The notes beneath the pieces were generated by a model that saw only the letters and a list, made by a program, of their open reading frames with translations, did not search any database and was not told where the DNA came from. Of a stretch of DNA of 30,610 nucleotides, positions 1 to 6,318 are shown one piece after another (the first letter of the stretch is position 1; each line of letters starts with the position of its first letter). A program made the position numbers and the translations under genes. The stretch is taken from positions 1-30,610 of IMG/VR virus record IMGVR_UViG_3300031772_000188; one strand, given 5' to 3'. This stretch comes from a virus.

Positions 1-556
1 CAATTTCATCAATAATAGATTGCGGTACATGTGGATTGTTTCGATAATCAGAATAAAGAAATGTTGCAATCGGATTGTTTAAATAATCTTCATGCACCCA
101 AAATTCCGCATCCGGATTAAAATCAATGAAAATTTTCTTTTTTGTTCTGATAATCAATTGTTTGCAAATGTTTACATCAATTCCATTGGCTTCATTGATA
201 AATAAATAATCGCGTTTGCCGGATTTGGCATCCTGCGCATTATCATAAGATTGAAATTCAATTGTGCTGCCATTGCGGAAAAGAAATGTGCGTTCTGATT
301 TATTAAAACTTAAAATTTCTGCTTCAATTATTGGCGCATCCAAATAAATGTTTTGAAAATCACGCAGCGCACCGCGTTTTAGATTTGGAATATCTTGACC
401 GACTATTGTAATCAAACAACCGGCATCGGTCAATGCAATGTATGATAAAACTTGTAAAATAGAATATGTTTTGGATGACCATGTGCCGCCTTGGTTTACA
501 ACAATTTTGGTATCTGCTTGCAAATTTTCATCAAACAATTCAGTTGTTTCAAACAT
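1..556 (-). CDS. terL: Terminase large subunit (3' end cut by window)
   Basis: This is the ATPase/nuclease motor that packages phage DNA into the prohead. I translated it by hand from the ATG at 556; the frame stays open to base 1, giving about 185 residues, so the C-terminal nuclease half is missing. A Walker A loop (NQGGTWSSKT, about residues 19-28) and a Walker B strand (YLFINEAN, about residues 127-134) are visible, followed by DFNPDAEFWVH, as in PBSX/XtmB-type (Terminase_3) large subunits. The start codon overlaps the stop of the small-subunit gene (TAATG), so translation is probably coupled. The family call is firm; the exact subfamily is not. Confidence 0.93.
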   Translation of the reverse strand, partial: MFETTELFDENLQADTKIVVNQGGTWSSKTYSILQVLSYIALTDAGCLITIVGQDIPNLKRGALRDFQNIYLDAPIIEAEILSFNKSERTFLFRNGSTIEFQSYDNAQDAKSGKRDYLFINEANGIDVNICKQLIIRTKKKIFIDFNPDAEFWVHEDYLNNPIATFLYSDYRNNPHVPQSIIDEI

Positions 557-930
557 TATTCCAAATCTATTTCGTTTTCTGCTTTTTTAATTCTGTGGTC
601 TGTCCTTACAATTGATATTTGTAAATGATTATCCATTGTGCCGGTTACTTCTTGTTCAACTCGCTCTATGTATCCGCGCTTTTTGCCTTTTGTCTTCAAA
701 AAAAAGATTGTTGCGGTTGTATCGCCATCGCGAATTTTGTTGTGTAATCGGCTTTCGGCAAAATCTAAAGTTAAATTGTCAATTTCTTCAACTGCCGCTT
801 TATATTCAGAATCATTACCCATCCACAAATAGTGTGTGCTTCTTGCTATACCAACCTGCATGCATGCGCCGGTAACAATTCCCAAATTTTTTTCTAATGC
901 TTCAAGCATAGCCTTTTTTTGTATGTCCAT
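556..930 (-). CDS. terS: Terminase small subunit
   Basis: 124 residues, ending in a TAATG overlap with the large terminase gene. The N-terminal half (about residues 5-40, AMLEALEKNLGIVTGACMQV onward) looks like a helix-turn-helix of the sort small terminases use to recognise packaging sites. The middle (DFAESRLHNKIRDGDTTATI) matches the pattern of phBC6A51-type small terminases, where a helix leads into an ATxFxLK segment. The role is to bind the phage DNA end and load the large subunit. Identification rests on gene position and this pattern; a generic HTH regulator is less likely. Confidence 0.82.
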   Translation of the reverse strand: MDIQKKAMLEALEKNLGIVTGACMQVGIARSTHYLWMGNDSEYKAAVEEIDNLTLDFAESRLHNKIRDGDTTATIFFLKTKGKKRGYIERVEQEVTGTMDNHLQISIVRTDHRIKKAENEIDLE

Positions 931-947
931 TTATGTATTGTAATGGT

Positions 948-1538
948 TTAAATATCTTTGTATTTTTCTTCTTTTAACTTTTCCATTATAAATCCGCCAA
1001 TGTATAATTGTTTTTTAACCCAATAATCAATCAACTCTTTGGTTTCATCATAATGCTCCGGCTCAAATTCTATTTTAATTGTTTTTTTTGTGCCTTCCGA
1101 TGTATCTGAATTATTCAATTGAATATCATCCGGTTTGCCATAATCAGTTTCATCCGGTTGCTGCCATAAATCCAATCCGGCTGCATCAATTAATTCGCTA
1201 TCCCAATTGTTCGCAAGAATGTCAAAATCCCAATCGCCAAATGATACATTGTCTGTAATCATAAATCTGCTAATCTGCATTTTATTAAATTCAGTTGCCA
1301 TAATAATTGGCACATCTTTTAATCCTGCTTCTTGACATGCGCGGTATCTTTGGTTGCCGCCAATTACAATCATTTCAGAATTAACAACAATTGGTCGCAA
1401 AAATAGCATTTCCGGAAATTCAATTATGCTTTTTAATAGCTTTTTGTATTTATAGTTTTTTATTATCCTTGGATTTGCCGGATTGATTTTTATTTTATCA
1501 ATCTTGACTATTTCAATCGGCATTAATTTAACATCCAT
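948..1538 (-). CDS. ParB/sulfiredoxin-fold domain protein
   Basis: 196 residues. The N-terminal part (about residues 8-100) has the ParB-type layout: INPANPRI near residue 18, a central VIGGNQRYRACQEAG motif (about residues 58-72) and KDVPIIMA after it. The following stretch with NVSFGDWDFDILANNWD is what I know from phage ParB-methyltransferase fusions, but here the protein ends without a methylase domain. The charged C-terminal tail is of unknown use. It sits just upstream of the terminase genes, a common place for ParB-like phage proteins, so a DNA-binding role around packaging or modification is plausible. The start may instead be the ATG at 1523, which would remove the 11-base overlap with the RusA-like gene. 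Confidence 0.8.
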   Translation of the reverse strand: MDVKLMPIEIVKIDKIKINPANPRIIKNYKYKKLLKSIIEFPEMLFLRPIVVNSEMIVIGGNQRYRACQEAGLKDVPIIMATEFNKMQISRFMITDNVSFGDWDFDILANNWDSELIDAAGLDLWQQPDETDYGKPDDIQLNNSDTSEGTKKTIKIEFEPEHYDETKELIDYWVKKQLYIGGFIMEKLKEEKYKDI

Positions 1539-1863
1539 ATTTGTTTATTTTAAATGCAATATATTCTTTTCCTTTACAAACTATTTTTTTAATAATGTAT
1601 AATTCATAAATCTGTTTGTCATCAAAATTATATCTTTTTTGTAAAATATCCAAAAATGGTTTAACCGGATTATCTATGTCCTTTGCTGAATTGCTAAAAC
1701 CAAATTCAATTTCTATGCTTAATTCGCCGGCAGGAATTTGCATTGGGGGTAATAAATAAAACAATTCTGTTTCATAGTTTTTGTATTTCTTGCTTTTATA
1801 TCTTCGGCCTTGCCATGCTTCGTTTACCGATAAAGGTTGTATTTGTGCAATTCCTTTAGCCAT
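1528..1863 (-). CDS. rusA: RusA-like Holliday junction resolvase
   Basis: 111 residues, close to the usual RusA length (about 120). RusA enzymes cut four-way DNA junctions and in phages clear branched DNA before packaging. The N-terminus PLSVNEAWQGRRYKSKKYKN is characteristic. The acidic metal-binding residues are present in SAKDIDNPVKPFLD (D62, D64) and in NFDDKQIYEL (D81/D82). The first 40 bases lie inside the 3' end of the HNH gene in another frame, and the 3' end overlaps the ParB-like gene, so these are tightly packed, probably co-translated genes. Family call is strong. Confidence 0.9.
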   Translation of the reverse strand: MAKGIAQIQPLSVNEAWQGRRYKSKKYKNYETELFYLLPPMQIPAGELSIEIEFGFSNSAKDIDNPVKPFLDILQKRYNFDDKQIYELYIIKKIVCKGKEYIAFKINKYGC

Positions 1864-2072
1864 TCTTTTTTTTCTTTTATATCGCCATATTTATTATGGC
1901 AATCCCTACATAATGCCATTAAATTTTCAATGTTATTTTTATCGCTTCCACCCATACCGCGCGCATCAATATGATGAATATCAACTGCCTTGCTTCCGCA
2001 TGTTTCACATGGAATAAAATCTGTTGAATCAAAGCCAAAATGTTTAAAATAAACCTTTGTATGCTTTTGCAT
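1824..2072 (-). CDS. HNH endonuclease
   Basis: 82 residues with a complete HNH finger: a zinc-binding C22xxC25, the catalytic DIHHID (H33/H34), the Asn-containing NNIENLMALC and the second zinc pair C55xxC58H59. Small HNH nucleases next to terminase genes are known to assist terminase cutting in cos and pac phages. This copy lies three genes upstream of the small terminase, so that role is likely but not shown. It overlaps the RusA-like gene by 40 bases. It is a free-standing, compact domain with no intron or extra homing-type DNA-binding module, so a homing function is less likely. Confidence 0.9.
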   Translation of the reverse strand: MQKHTKVYFKHFGFDSTDFIPCETCGSKAVDIHHIDARGMGGSDKNNIENLMALCRDCHNKYGDIKEKKEWLKELHKYNLYR

Positions 2073-2074
2073 TT

Positions 2075-2317
2075 TTAATAAAATAAATTTAATTCATCCA
2101 ATTCATTTTCATTTTCCGGAATTATTAGTTGTAATCCATAATCTGCAATTGCTAATCTTATGCCTTCGGCTGCTTCATAATCTTCATCCAAGTTTATTAA
2201 ATAATACATTATTTGTACATATTCGCGGATATCCATGTGACCATCTGAAATTTCTTTTTTAGTTATTTCATAAATTTCATTTATTCTTTTTTGCCTTATT
2301 TTGTTTTTGTTTTCCAT
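2075..2317 (-). CDS. Small hypothetical protein
   Basis: 80 residues; not recognised. The first third is basic (KNKIRQKRINEIYEITKKE), the rest acidic and probably helical, ending in ENENELDELNLFY. No cysteines, signal peptide or membrane segment. It sits 2 bases upstream of the HNH gene and 3 bases downstream of the 82-residue conserved phage protein, so it belongs to the same transcript. Codon pattern and tight spacing support it as a real gene; no function can be given. Confidence 0.7.
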   Translation of the reverse strand: MENKNKIRQKRINEIYEITKKEISDGHMDIREYVQIMYYLINLDEDYEAAEGIRLAIADYGLQLIIPENENELDELNLFY

Positions 2318-2320
2318 AAC

Positions 2321-2569
2321 TTATAAATCATCATTGCACCAAATTGGCGTTTTTTCGCCAACCCATGCGCATTTTGTATTGTAATTAAAGAAATCAATTG
2401 CATCATCTTCGCTTAACCCATCTGCAATCAAAATGTCAATGCATTTTTTGACAGAATAAATCAATCTTAATGAACTATCATCAATTCCAATAATAGCATC
2501 ATCATACCCATCCGCTTTTAATAAATCATCATCCGGAAACCATTTTAAAATTTGTTCTAACATTTTCAT
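2321..2569 (-). CDS. Conserved small phage protein, unknown function
   Basis: 82 residues. The pattern YDDAIIGID (about residues 21-29), LIYSVKKCIDIL, DAIDFFNYN and VGEKTPIWC near the end resembles a small acidic protein that recurs in many unrelated tailed phages. To my knowledge its function is not established. It is the first gene after the 440-base gene-free control region, so it should be the leader gene of the HNH-RusA-terminase transcript. The start at 2569 follows an A-rich leader (aaaaaaacaaatATG). Confidence 0.75.
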   Translation of the reverse strand: MKMLEQILKWFPDDDLLKADGYDDAIIGIDDSSLRLIYSVKKCIDILIADGLSEDDAIDFFNYNTKCAWVGEKTPIWCNDDL

Positions 2570-2579
2570 ATTTGTTTTT

Positions 2580-2616
2580 TTAAATAAAATTTTATTTAAT
2601 TCCCATTTTGGGAATT
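2580..2616. repeat. Adjacent palindrome and inverted repeat in leader
   Basis: Two perfect symmetrical elements lie side by side, 11 bases upstream of the ATG at 2569. The first is a 20-bp AT-only palindrome at 2580-2599 (half-site TTAAATAAAA). The second is an inverted repeat at 2598-2616 with 8-base arms AATTCCCA/TGGGAATT around a 3-base loop. No U-tract follows on the minus strand, so a standard terminator is unlikely. They could be operators or structures in the mRNA leader. Confidence 0.6.
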
Positions 2617-2664
2617 TAACTTGTCATTAAACAACCTTAATTGCATATAATTATCCCTTTTAAA

Positions 2665-2719
2665 GCTCATTTGCGTGTAAATGCGTATAAATTCGTATCA
2701 AAAATGAGCCACAAATTTA
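2665..2719 (-). promoter_or_regulatory. Candidate promoter with three 10-bp iterons in an inverted repeat
   Basis: Three tandem 10-bp units at 2671-2680, 2681-2690 and 2691-2700 share the plus-strand pattern WTKCGTRTMA. They are framed by perfect 8-base arms GCTCATTT (2665-2672) and AAATGAGC (2702-2709). Just upstream on the minus strand is TAAATTTG (2712-2719), a match to the Bacteroidota -7 box TANNTTTG. The expected -33 TTG is not visible at 18 bp, so the promoter is tentative. The iteron block is clear and lies where a repressor would cover the start of transcription. Confidence 0.5.
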
Positions 2720-3012
2720 TTTTATTCCACCATTGCGCCTATTTTTTCCACTATAAGGCTAAAATCAGAAATTATTTTCCATAATTTTAGTCAATCTAAA
2801 GGCTTACATTTTTCTTTTGTTTGTCATATTATATCCATACATTTTGTTAAATGTTTTTTTGGTGCTTGTTAAATGTTTGCATAAATTTTTAATAAAGTTT
2901 CATGCAATTTGTCCATTTAATTTGTTAAAAAACAGGACATTAAAGGCCATCAAATATTTATGCTTATTGACTTTTGTTAATTCTACCTATTAAATAAAAA
3001 CATAATAGGTAT

Positions 3013-3222
3013 CTATTTTTCAAATTCTTGTATCAAAAAATAAATTTGCCTTGTTGCATCAAAAACAAAATAAGGTATAAACAATGTCATTATTATTAAA
3101 AACCAAAATACATTAAAAAACAATATTATATTTTTTAATATTTTACTTTTAATTTTCTTGGATAAAATAAATGGTAAACATGCTAATTTTTCAATTATAA
3201 ACTCTGTTGTTTTGCTTTTCAT
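3013..3222 (-). CDS. Small membrane protein
   Basis: 69 residues. One long hydrophobic stretch (about residues 31-54, NIILFFNVFWFLIIMTLFIP and on) is preceded by a lysine-rich segment (SKKIKSKILKN), predicting an inner-membrane protein with the basic side inside by the positive-inside rule. It is the last gene before the 440-base control region and follows other small membrane-protein genes. No family recognised. Confidence 0.6.
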   Translation of the reverse strand: MKSKTTEFIIEKLACLPFILSKKIKSKILKNIILFFNVFWFLIIMTLFIPYFVFDATRQIYFLIQEFEK

Positions 3223-3249
3223 ATTTTTAAAATTTAATTTGTTAATATT

Positions 3250-3612
3250 TTATTTAATTAAAACTTTGCAATAAAATAATTCAAAGGTAATCCCCCACGC
3301 ACAATTAAATAATACAATGTCCCACAATCCAAATATTGGTTTATAAAATATAATTGTGCAAGAAATAAAAATTATCATTAATGCTTTAAACAAATGCCAA
3401 CCATCTGTTAAGAATGACAAAATGGTTGATGAAAATAAAAACTTTTCGCCTTTGCGGATATTGCCGGCCTTCCATTTGTTTTTCCAACTTAATCGCCAAT
3501 CCCAAAATTGTTTGTTTTTAAGGTTTCCAAATATGGAAACATTATATCTTGTTGATAATACATCCATGCAGGCATTGCATATTGCAACTAAAACAAAAAA
3601 AAACAAACTCAT
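3250..3612 (-). CDS. Phage membrane protein of Bacteroidota type
   Basis: 120 residues. A hydrophobic N-terminus (LFFFVLVAICNACMDVL), a soluble middle with DWRLSWKNKWKAGN and KFLFSSTILSFLTDGWHLFK, and a second hydrophobic part (about residues 80-115). The pattern of a helix with NxxMD, SWKNKW and LTDxWHLF recurs in membrane proteins I associate with Bacteroidota phages and prophages; no function is known to me. It overlaps the preceding gene by 4 bases (ATGA). Confidence 0.68.
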   Translation of the reverse strand: MSLFFFVLVAICNACMDVLSTRYNVSIFGNLKNKQFWDWRLSWKNKWKAGNIRKGEKFLFSSTILSFLTDGWHLFKALMIIFISCTIIFYKPIFGLWDIVLFNCAWGITFELFYCKVLIK

Positions 3613-3887
3613 AATCCTAAATTTTCTTTTAATAATTTAATATTCAATATCTTAAATGGTTTTGAAACCCCTTTGCCAAATAATTCCCTATTTATTCTAC
3701 GATTATATTGCGAATCAAACAATTCAAAATTATTACAATCCATTTCGTTTGTCACAATTTTTATTTTTTTTGTGACAGAAGATACGCCAATGGTTAATTC
3801 ATAATAGTTTTGCATGCAGCAAATTAAAACAAAAAAAACCGCAGCACCAAATAAATGATGACTGCGGTAGAACTCAAAACAAAACAT
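3609..3887 (-). CDS. Small membrane-anchored hypothetical protein
   Basis: 92 residues. A single hydrophobic segment (about residues 12-25, LFGAAVFFVLICCM) is followed by a soluble part of about 65 residues, consistent with a signal anchor. The cysteine pair within ICCM is not a good lipobox. The start at 3887 is used because it keeps the hydrophobic segment; the ATG at residue 25 would remove it. The gene lies between the replication-type pair and two membrane-protein genes and overlaps the next by 4 bases. Not recognised. Confidence 0.55.
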   Translation of the reverse strand: MFCFEFYRSHHLFGAAVFFVLICCMQNYYELTIGVSSVTKKIKIVTNEMDCNNFELFDSQYNRRINRELFGKGVSKPFKILNIKLLKENLGL

Positions 3888-3902
3888 TCAAATGTAATCA
3901 AA

Positions 3903-4610
3903 TTAACTTTCTAATGAAAGTTTATATTCAAGATATTTAGTTTGATTAAAAAATTCATTTCCAATTTTAACAAACCGAACGCCATTATCTGATTTACCTT
4001 GTTGTCTATACAAATCATCAAATTCCTTTAGCCATTTTTGTGTCATTGACCATTCTTTTGGTTGCGGCGCATTGCTTACAAATGCAGGTTTAATAAACTT
4101 TTGTTTTAGTTTATCCAATTCAATACGAATATTATCCGGCATTGGAACTGCATTTTCATTCCATTCCTTTTGTTGCGCTTGTAATTTTTCTTGCTCAACC
4201 TTTGTTCGCATTTCTTTTAATTCTGCATCAAATTTTTCTATAATAGAAAAAACAATACTTAAATCAAACCGGTCATAAATTTTTATATCCGGATATTTAT
4301 TCATTTTAAATCTATCAAATGCGGTTTTAAAATGATTAACACTAAAATGATAATAATTTTGATATAACAAATTGGCGCATTCTTGAATTTGATTTACATC
4401 CATGTTTTTTGCTACATTATAGCTACTGCATAAACCTTCGACCAATCTAATCAATAACGCATTAACCAATTCGTTGCCTTCTGTTTTGCCTATTACCGCC
4501 AAAGATATTGGCGGCGTTTCAATTATTTGTCTAACTGCCGAATAATTTGTTGGCAATAAATTGTTCGGCTCTGTTGCGTAATTCATCACGCTCGCTTTTT
4601 CCTTGTTCAT
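3903..4610 (-). CDS. Replication-associated protein (DUF6633-like), tentative
   Basis: 235 residues. The N-terminal half is helical (ELVNALLIRLVEGLCSSYNV, NLLYQNYYHFSVNHFKTAFD) and is followed by a charged coiled-coil segment (about residues 125-155, FDAELKEMRTKVEQEKLQAQ). The layout resembles proteins placed directly after DUF4373 replication proteins in Bacteroidota phages and prophages, where they may act as primosome helpers. This is inference from position and helical pattern. It overlaps the upstream gene by 80 bases; an internal ATG at 4586 would reduce that to 56. Confidence 0.55.
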   Translation of the reverse strand: MNKEKASVMNYATEPNNLLPTNYSAVRQIIETPPISLAVIGKTEGNELVNALLIRLVEGLCSSYNVAKNMDVNQIQECANLLYQNYYHFSVNHFKTAFDRFKMNKYPDIKIYDRFDLSIVFSIIEKFDAELKEMRTKVEQEKLQAQQKEWNENAVPMPDNIRIELDKLKQKFIKPAFVSNAPQPKEWSMTQKWLKEFDDLYRQQGKSDNGVRFVKIGNEFFNQTKYLEYKLSLES

Positions 4611-5253
4611 AGTTGTTTTGTTTTTTAATTTTATTAAATGGTTGTTTTCTGTCCCAATTTTTTACCGCCGCAATCCAATCTAAATATTTTGCGCCTTTGC
4701 TTTCAGAATATCCAATGGCCGCTTCATGATAAAATTTACATTTATCATTTGGCCAATCCGGTAATTTTAAACAAAATTTTTCATATTCAAAATATTCACT
4801 ATCAGAAAAAAGGTGTAAACTCTTTTTATCTTTTAATTTAATATCCTTTATTTTATTTTCCTTTACTTTATTATCCTTTATAGCATTGCTTTCGCTATGC
4901 AATGGCTTTGCGGTTGCATTATTCCAACGCTTTGTTGCATTAGAACGCGCCTTTTCTGATTTTTCATTTCTTGCAATTAATCTTTTTTCAATTGATATGC
5001 TGCTAAAAAACCCATCATAAATTTCAAATAAATCAAAATCCATTACAACTTTTAAAATTGTTCCGGCATCAACGCGTAATTCATAAGCAATTAAATCGTA
5101 ATCACATGCCATTTTATTATCGTTGTTGTATAAATCTTCAATTAACGCCCAATAAATGCCATAACCTTGAATTCCTAAACAATAAATTAATCTTTTAATT
5201 TTTGCATCGCTGCGCGCATTGTAATCATGCGAAAAATAGAATGTTTCTTTCAT
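4531..5253 (-). CDS. DUF4373 / Lin1244-Lin1753-type replication protein
   Basis: 240 residues. The N-terminus (YFSHDYNARSDAKIKRLIYC, GIQGYGIYWALIEDLYNN, then a region around residues 50-85 ending in DLFEIYDGFFSS) matches the winged-helix domain found in phage replication-initiation and DnaD-like proteins. A lysine-rich linker (about residues 120-145) leads to a C-terminal part with FHEAAIGYSESKGAKYLDW-like spacing, as in the DnaD C-terminal region (YxDWxAAVKNW). The likely role is loading the host replication machinery at the phage origin. It is the first gene behind the promoter and ATTCGTA repeats at 5273-5330, fitting a regulated replication operon. Confidence 0.75.
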   Translation of the reverse strand: MKETFYFSHDYNARSDAKIKRLIYCLGIQGYGIYWALIEDLYNNDNKMACDYDLIAYELRVDAGTILKVVMDFDLFEIYDGFFSSISIEKRLIARNEKSEKARSNATKRWNNATAKPLHSESNAIKDNKVKENKIKDIKLKDKKSLHLFSDSEYFEYEKFCLKLPDWPNDKCKFYHEAAIGYSESKGAKYLDWIAAVKNWDRKQPFNKIKKQNNYEQGKSERDELRNRAEQFIANKLFGS

Positions 5254-5272
5254 TTTGTTTTGTTTTAGTGAA

Positions 5273-5330
5273 ATTCGTATAATATTCGTAATATATTCGT
5301 AAAATTAGTAATTTATTTAAATTACCAAAA
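5273..5330 (-). promoter_or_regulatory. Promoter overlapped by three 11-bp-spaced repeats
   Basis: On the minus strand TTTTG (5326-5330) and TAATTTTA (5300-5307) are exactly 18 bp apart, the Bacteroidota -33/-7 arrangement also seen at three other sites in this window. On the plus strand ATTCGTA occurs at 5273-5279, 5284-5290 and 5295-5301, every 11 bp, with a degenerate ATTAGTA at 5304-5310. The repeats cover the -7 box and the expected start site, the position for a repressor binding one face of the helix. The promoter begins inside the 3' end of the 84-residue HTH gene and drives the DUF4373-like gene at 5253. Confidence 0.6.
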
Positions 5331-5571
5331 TATCCTTGTTTCTTTCAACAAATGTCAAATTATTGTTAAGGTATTGACCAATATCAACTTCATCCCCTCT
5401 AAAATCAATTTTAAACGATTTTAAGGCACTATCGCCAACGCCATAATACATTAGCATTAAATCATATACAAATTCAACAGAAACGCTTAAATCCCTTGCA
5501 ATTTGAATGTGGGATTTGCCACTACATTTCAAATCTTCTACTATTTTGCCAATAATTGTTAAACTTATCAT
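5317..5571 (-). CDS. Small helix-turn-helix protein
   Basis: 84 residues. A likely HTH at about residues 18-42 (SGKSHIQIARDLSVSVEFVY) has the usual spacing of two helices and a turn, followed by a short C-terminal extension. The ATGA overlap with the upstream winged-helix gene suggests coupled translation. Its stop lies inside the promoter that controls the replication genes, so it is a candidate regulator of that promoter; this is inference from position only. Confidence 0.6.
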   Translation of the reverse strand: MISLTIIGKIVEDLKCSGKSHIQIARDLSVSVEFVYDLMLMYYGVGDSALKSFKIDFRGDEVDIGQYLNNNLTFVERNKDILVI

Positions 5572-5930
5572 TTTGTTTTTTTAATGTGAAAACTTACTTG
5601 GTCTGCAATAACCTGCATTGCGCCTATGCGGTCTAATAATGATTGATGATATTTATTTAATTCATCTGTGTCATCAGTAATTTTATATCCATTGCTATTA
5701 GCAACCATGTTTGGTACTGATGTTCGGCGTAAGTAATTGACTATGGCGCGAATGCGACTATCGGAAAACCTATATTCTTTTAATTCGCCGGAACGCACAT
5801 AAATTTTTTCAGCTAATTGTCTATTTGAATAAATTCCGCCGTTGCTGCGTAGCAATGCTTCAATATAATCCGCAGCGCGTTTTTCATATTTGTTTACTTC
5901 GTAAGTAAAATCTTCAAAATTAGTTACCAT
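5568..5930 (-). CDS. Winged-helix DNA-binding protein
   Basis: 120 residues. Residues about 15-85 (YEKRAADYIEALLRSNGG, NRQLAEKIYV, RIRAIVNYLRR, ANSNGYKIT) read as a winged helix: three helices followed by a strand-turn-strand wing ending in NGYKIT. Similar small proteins are common in Bacteroidota phages and prophages. The role may be regulation or replication; its position between recombination genes and the replication operon fits either. It starts inside the end of the 39-residue membrane peptide gene (7-base overlap) and overlaps the next gene by 4 bases. Confidence 0.65.
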   Translation of the reverse strand: MVTNFEDFTYEVNKYEKRAADYIEALLRSNGGIYSNRQLAEKIYVRSGELKEYRFSDSRIRAIVNYLRRTSVPNMVANSNGYKITDDTDELNKYHQSLLDRIGAMQVIADQVSFHIKKTK

Positions 5931-6043
5931 AAATTGAACATATTTAAGATTATACCAAATAAAATTGGAAACATTAATATTGCAAATAGCACCGAAGCTA
6001 TCTGCAATATAATGATAAATAATGTTTTGAATTCTTTTATCAT
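5924..6043 (-). CDS. 39-residue membrane peptide
   Basis: Found by translating the 150-base gap. MIKEFKTLFI is followed by an almost unbroken hydrophobic stretch (residues 8-36) and ends NLW. One membrane-spanning helix with a short basic cytoplasmic end is predicted. The stop overlaps the start of the winged-helix gene in the string ATGGTAA, and the start lies 10 bases after the preceding stop, so spacing supports it. No family known. Confidence 0.5.
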   Translation of the reverse strand: MIKEFKTLFIIILQIASVLFAILMFPILFGIILNMFNLW

Positions 6044-6053
6044 TTCTTTAAGT

Positions 6054-6299
6054 TTAAAATGTTAAATCATCTTCTGCGTTTACTTCTTTTGGCTTTGGCA
6101 CATAAGTGTTTTCAACAACCGACAAATCGTTTCCAAATTTATCCGGCGATTTGCGTTTCATTACATCAACTTTAATGTTGCCGTATTTATCAACCGGCAA
6201 TTGCATAATCTTTTCAAGATTAAGATTTAATGCTTGTTTTGTACCCCATGAAAATTCAAATGTTTTTCCTTGGCCAACATAGTTTGTTTCTTTTGACAT
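6054..6299 (-). CDS. Small SSB-like or DNA-metabolism protein with DDLTF tip
   Basis: 81 residues from the ATG at 6299; a longer reading from 6404 would run into the exonuclease gene and is rejected. Two related turns, VDKYGNIKVDVMKRKSPD and DKFGNDLSV, suggest beta strands as in OB-type folds. The protein ends EVNAEDDLTF, acidic then hydrophobic, like the C-terminal tip of single-strand-binding proteins (DDDIPF type), which recruits partner enzymes. It is encoded directly after the exonuclease and ERF genes, the usual site of a phage SSB. At 81 residues it is short for a full SSB, so the call is tentative. Confidence 0.5.
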   Translation of the reverse strand: MSKETNYVGQGKTFEFSWGTKQALNLNLEKIMQLPVDKYGNIKVDVMKRKSPDKFGNDLSVVENTYVPKPKEVNAEDDLTF

Positions 6300-6318
6300 T
6301 TTTTTGTTTTTTAAATTG

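Larger units (their letters stand above)
2570..3012. other. Largest gene-free stretch, possible control region or origin
   Basis: I find no convincing gene here on either strand. Besides the palindromes at 2580-2616 and the iterons at 2665-2709, the plus strand carries TTGTTAA four times (2844, 2866, 2922, 2974). The first two sit within 13-base copies of TTGTTAAATGTTT (2844-2856, 2866-2878), 22 bp apart. An inverted repeat ACCTATTA/TAATAGGT (about 2983-3010) closes the region next to the stop of the 69-residue gene. AT-richness plus iterons would suit either a transcription control region or a replication origin; the sequence alone does not decide. Confidence 0.45.

Noticed and set aside
3906-3921. 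ACTTTC/GAAAGT hairpin as terminator
   Set aside because: It is inside the 3' coding end of the 235-residue gene, only a 6-bp AT-rich stem, and lacks a T-tract.
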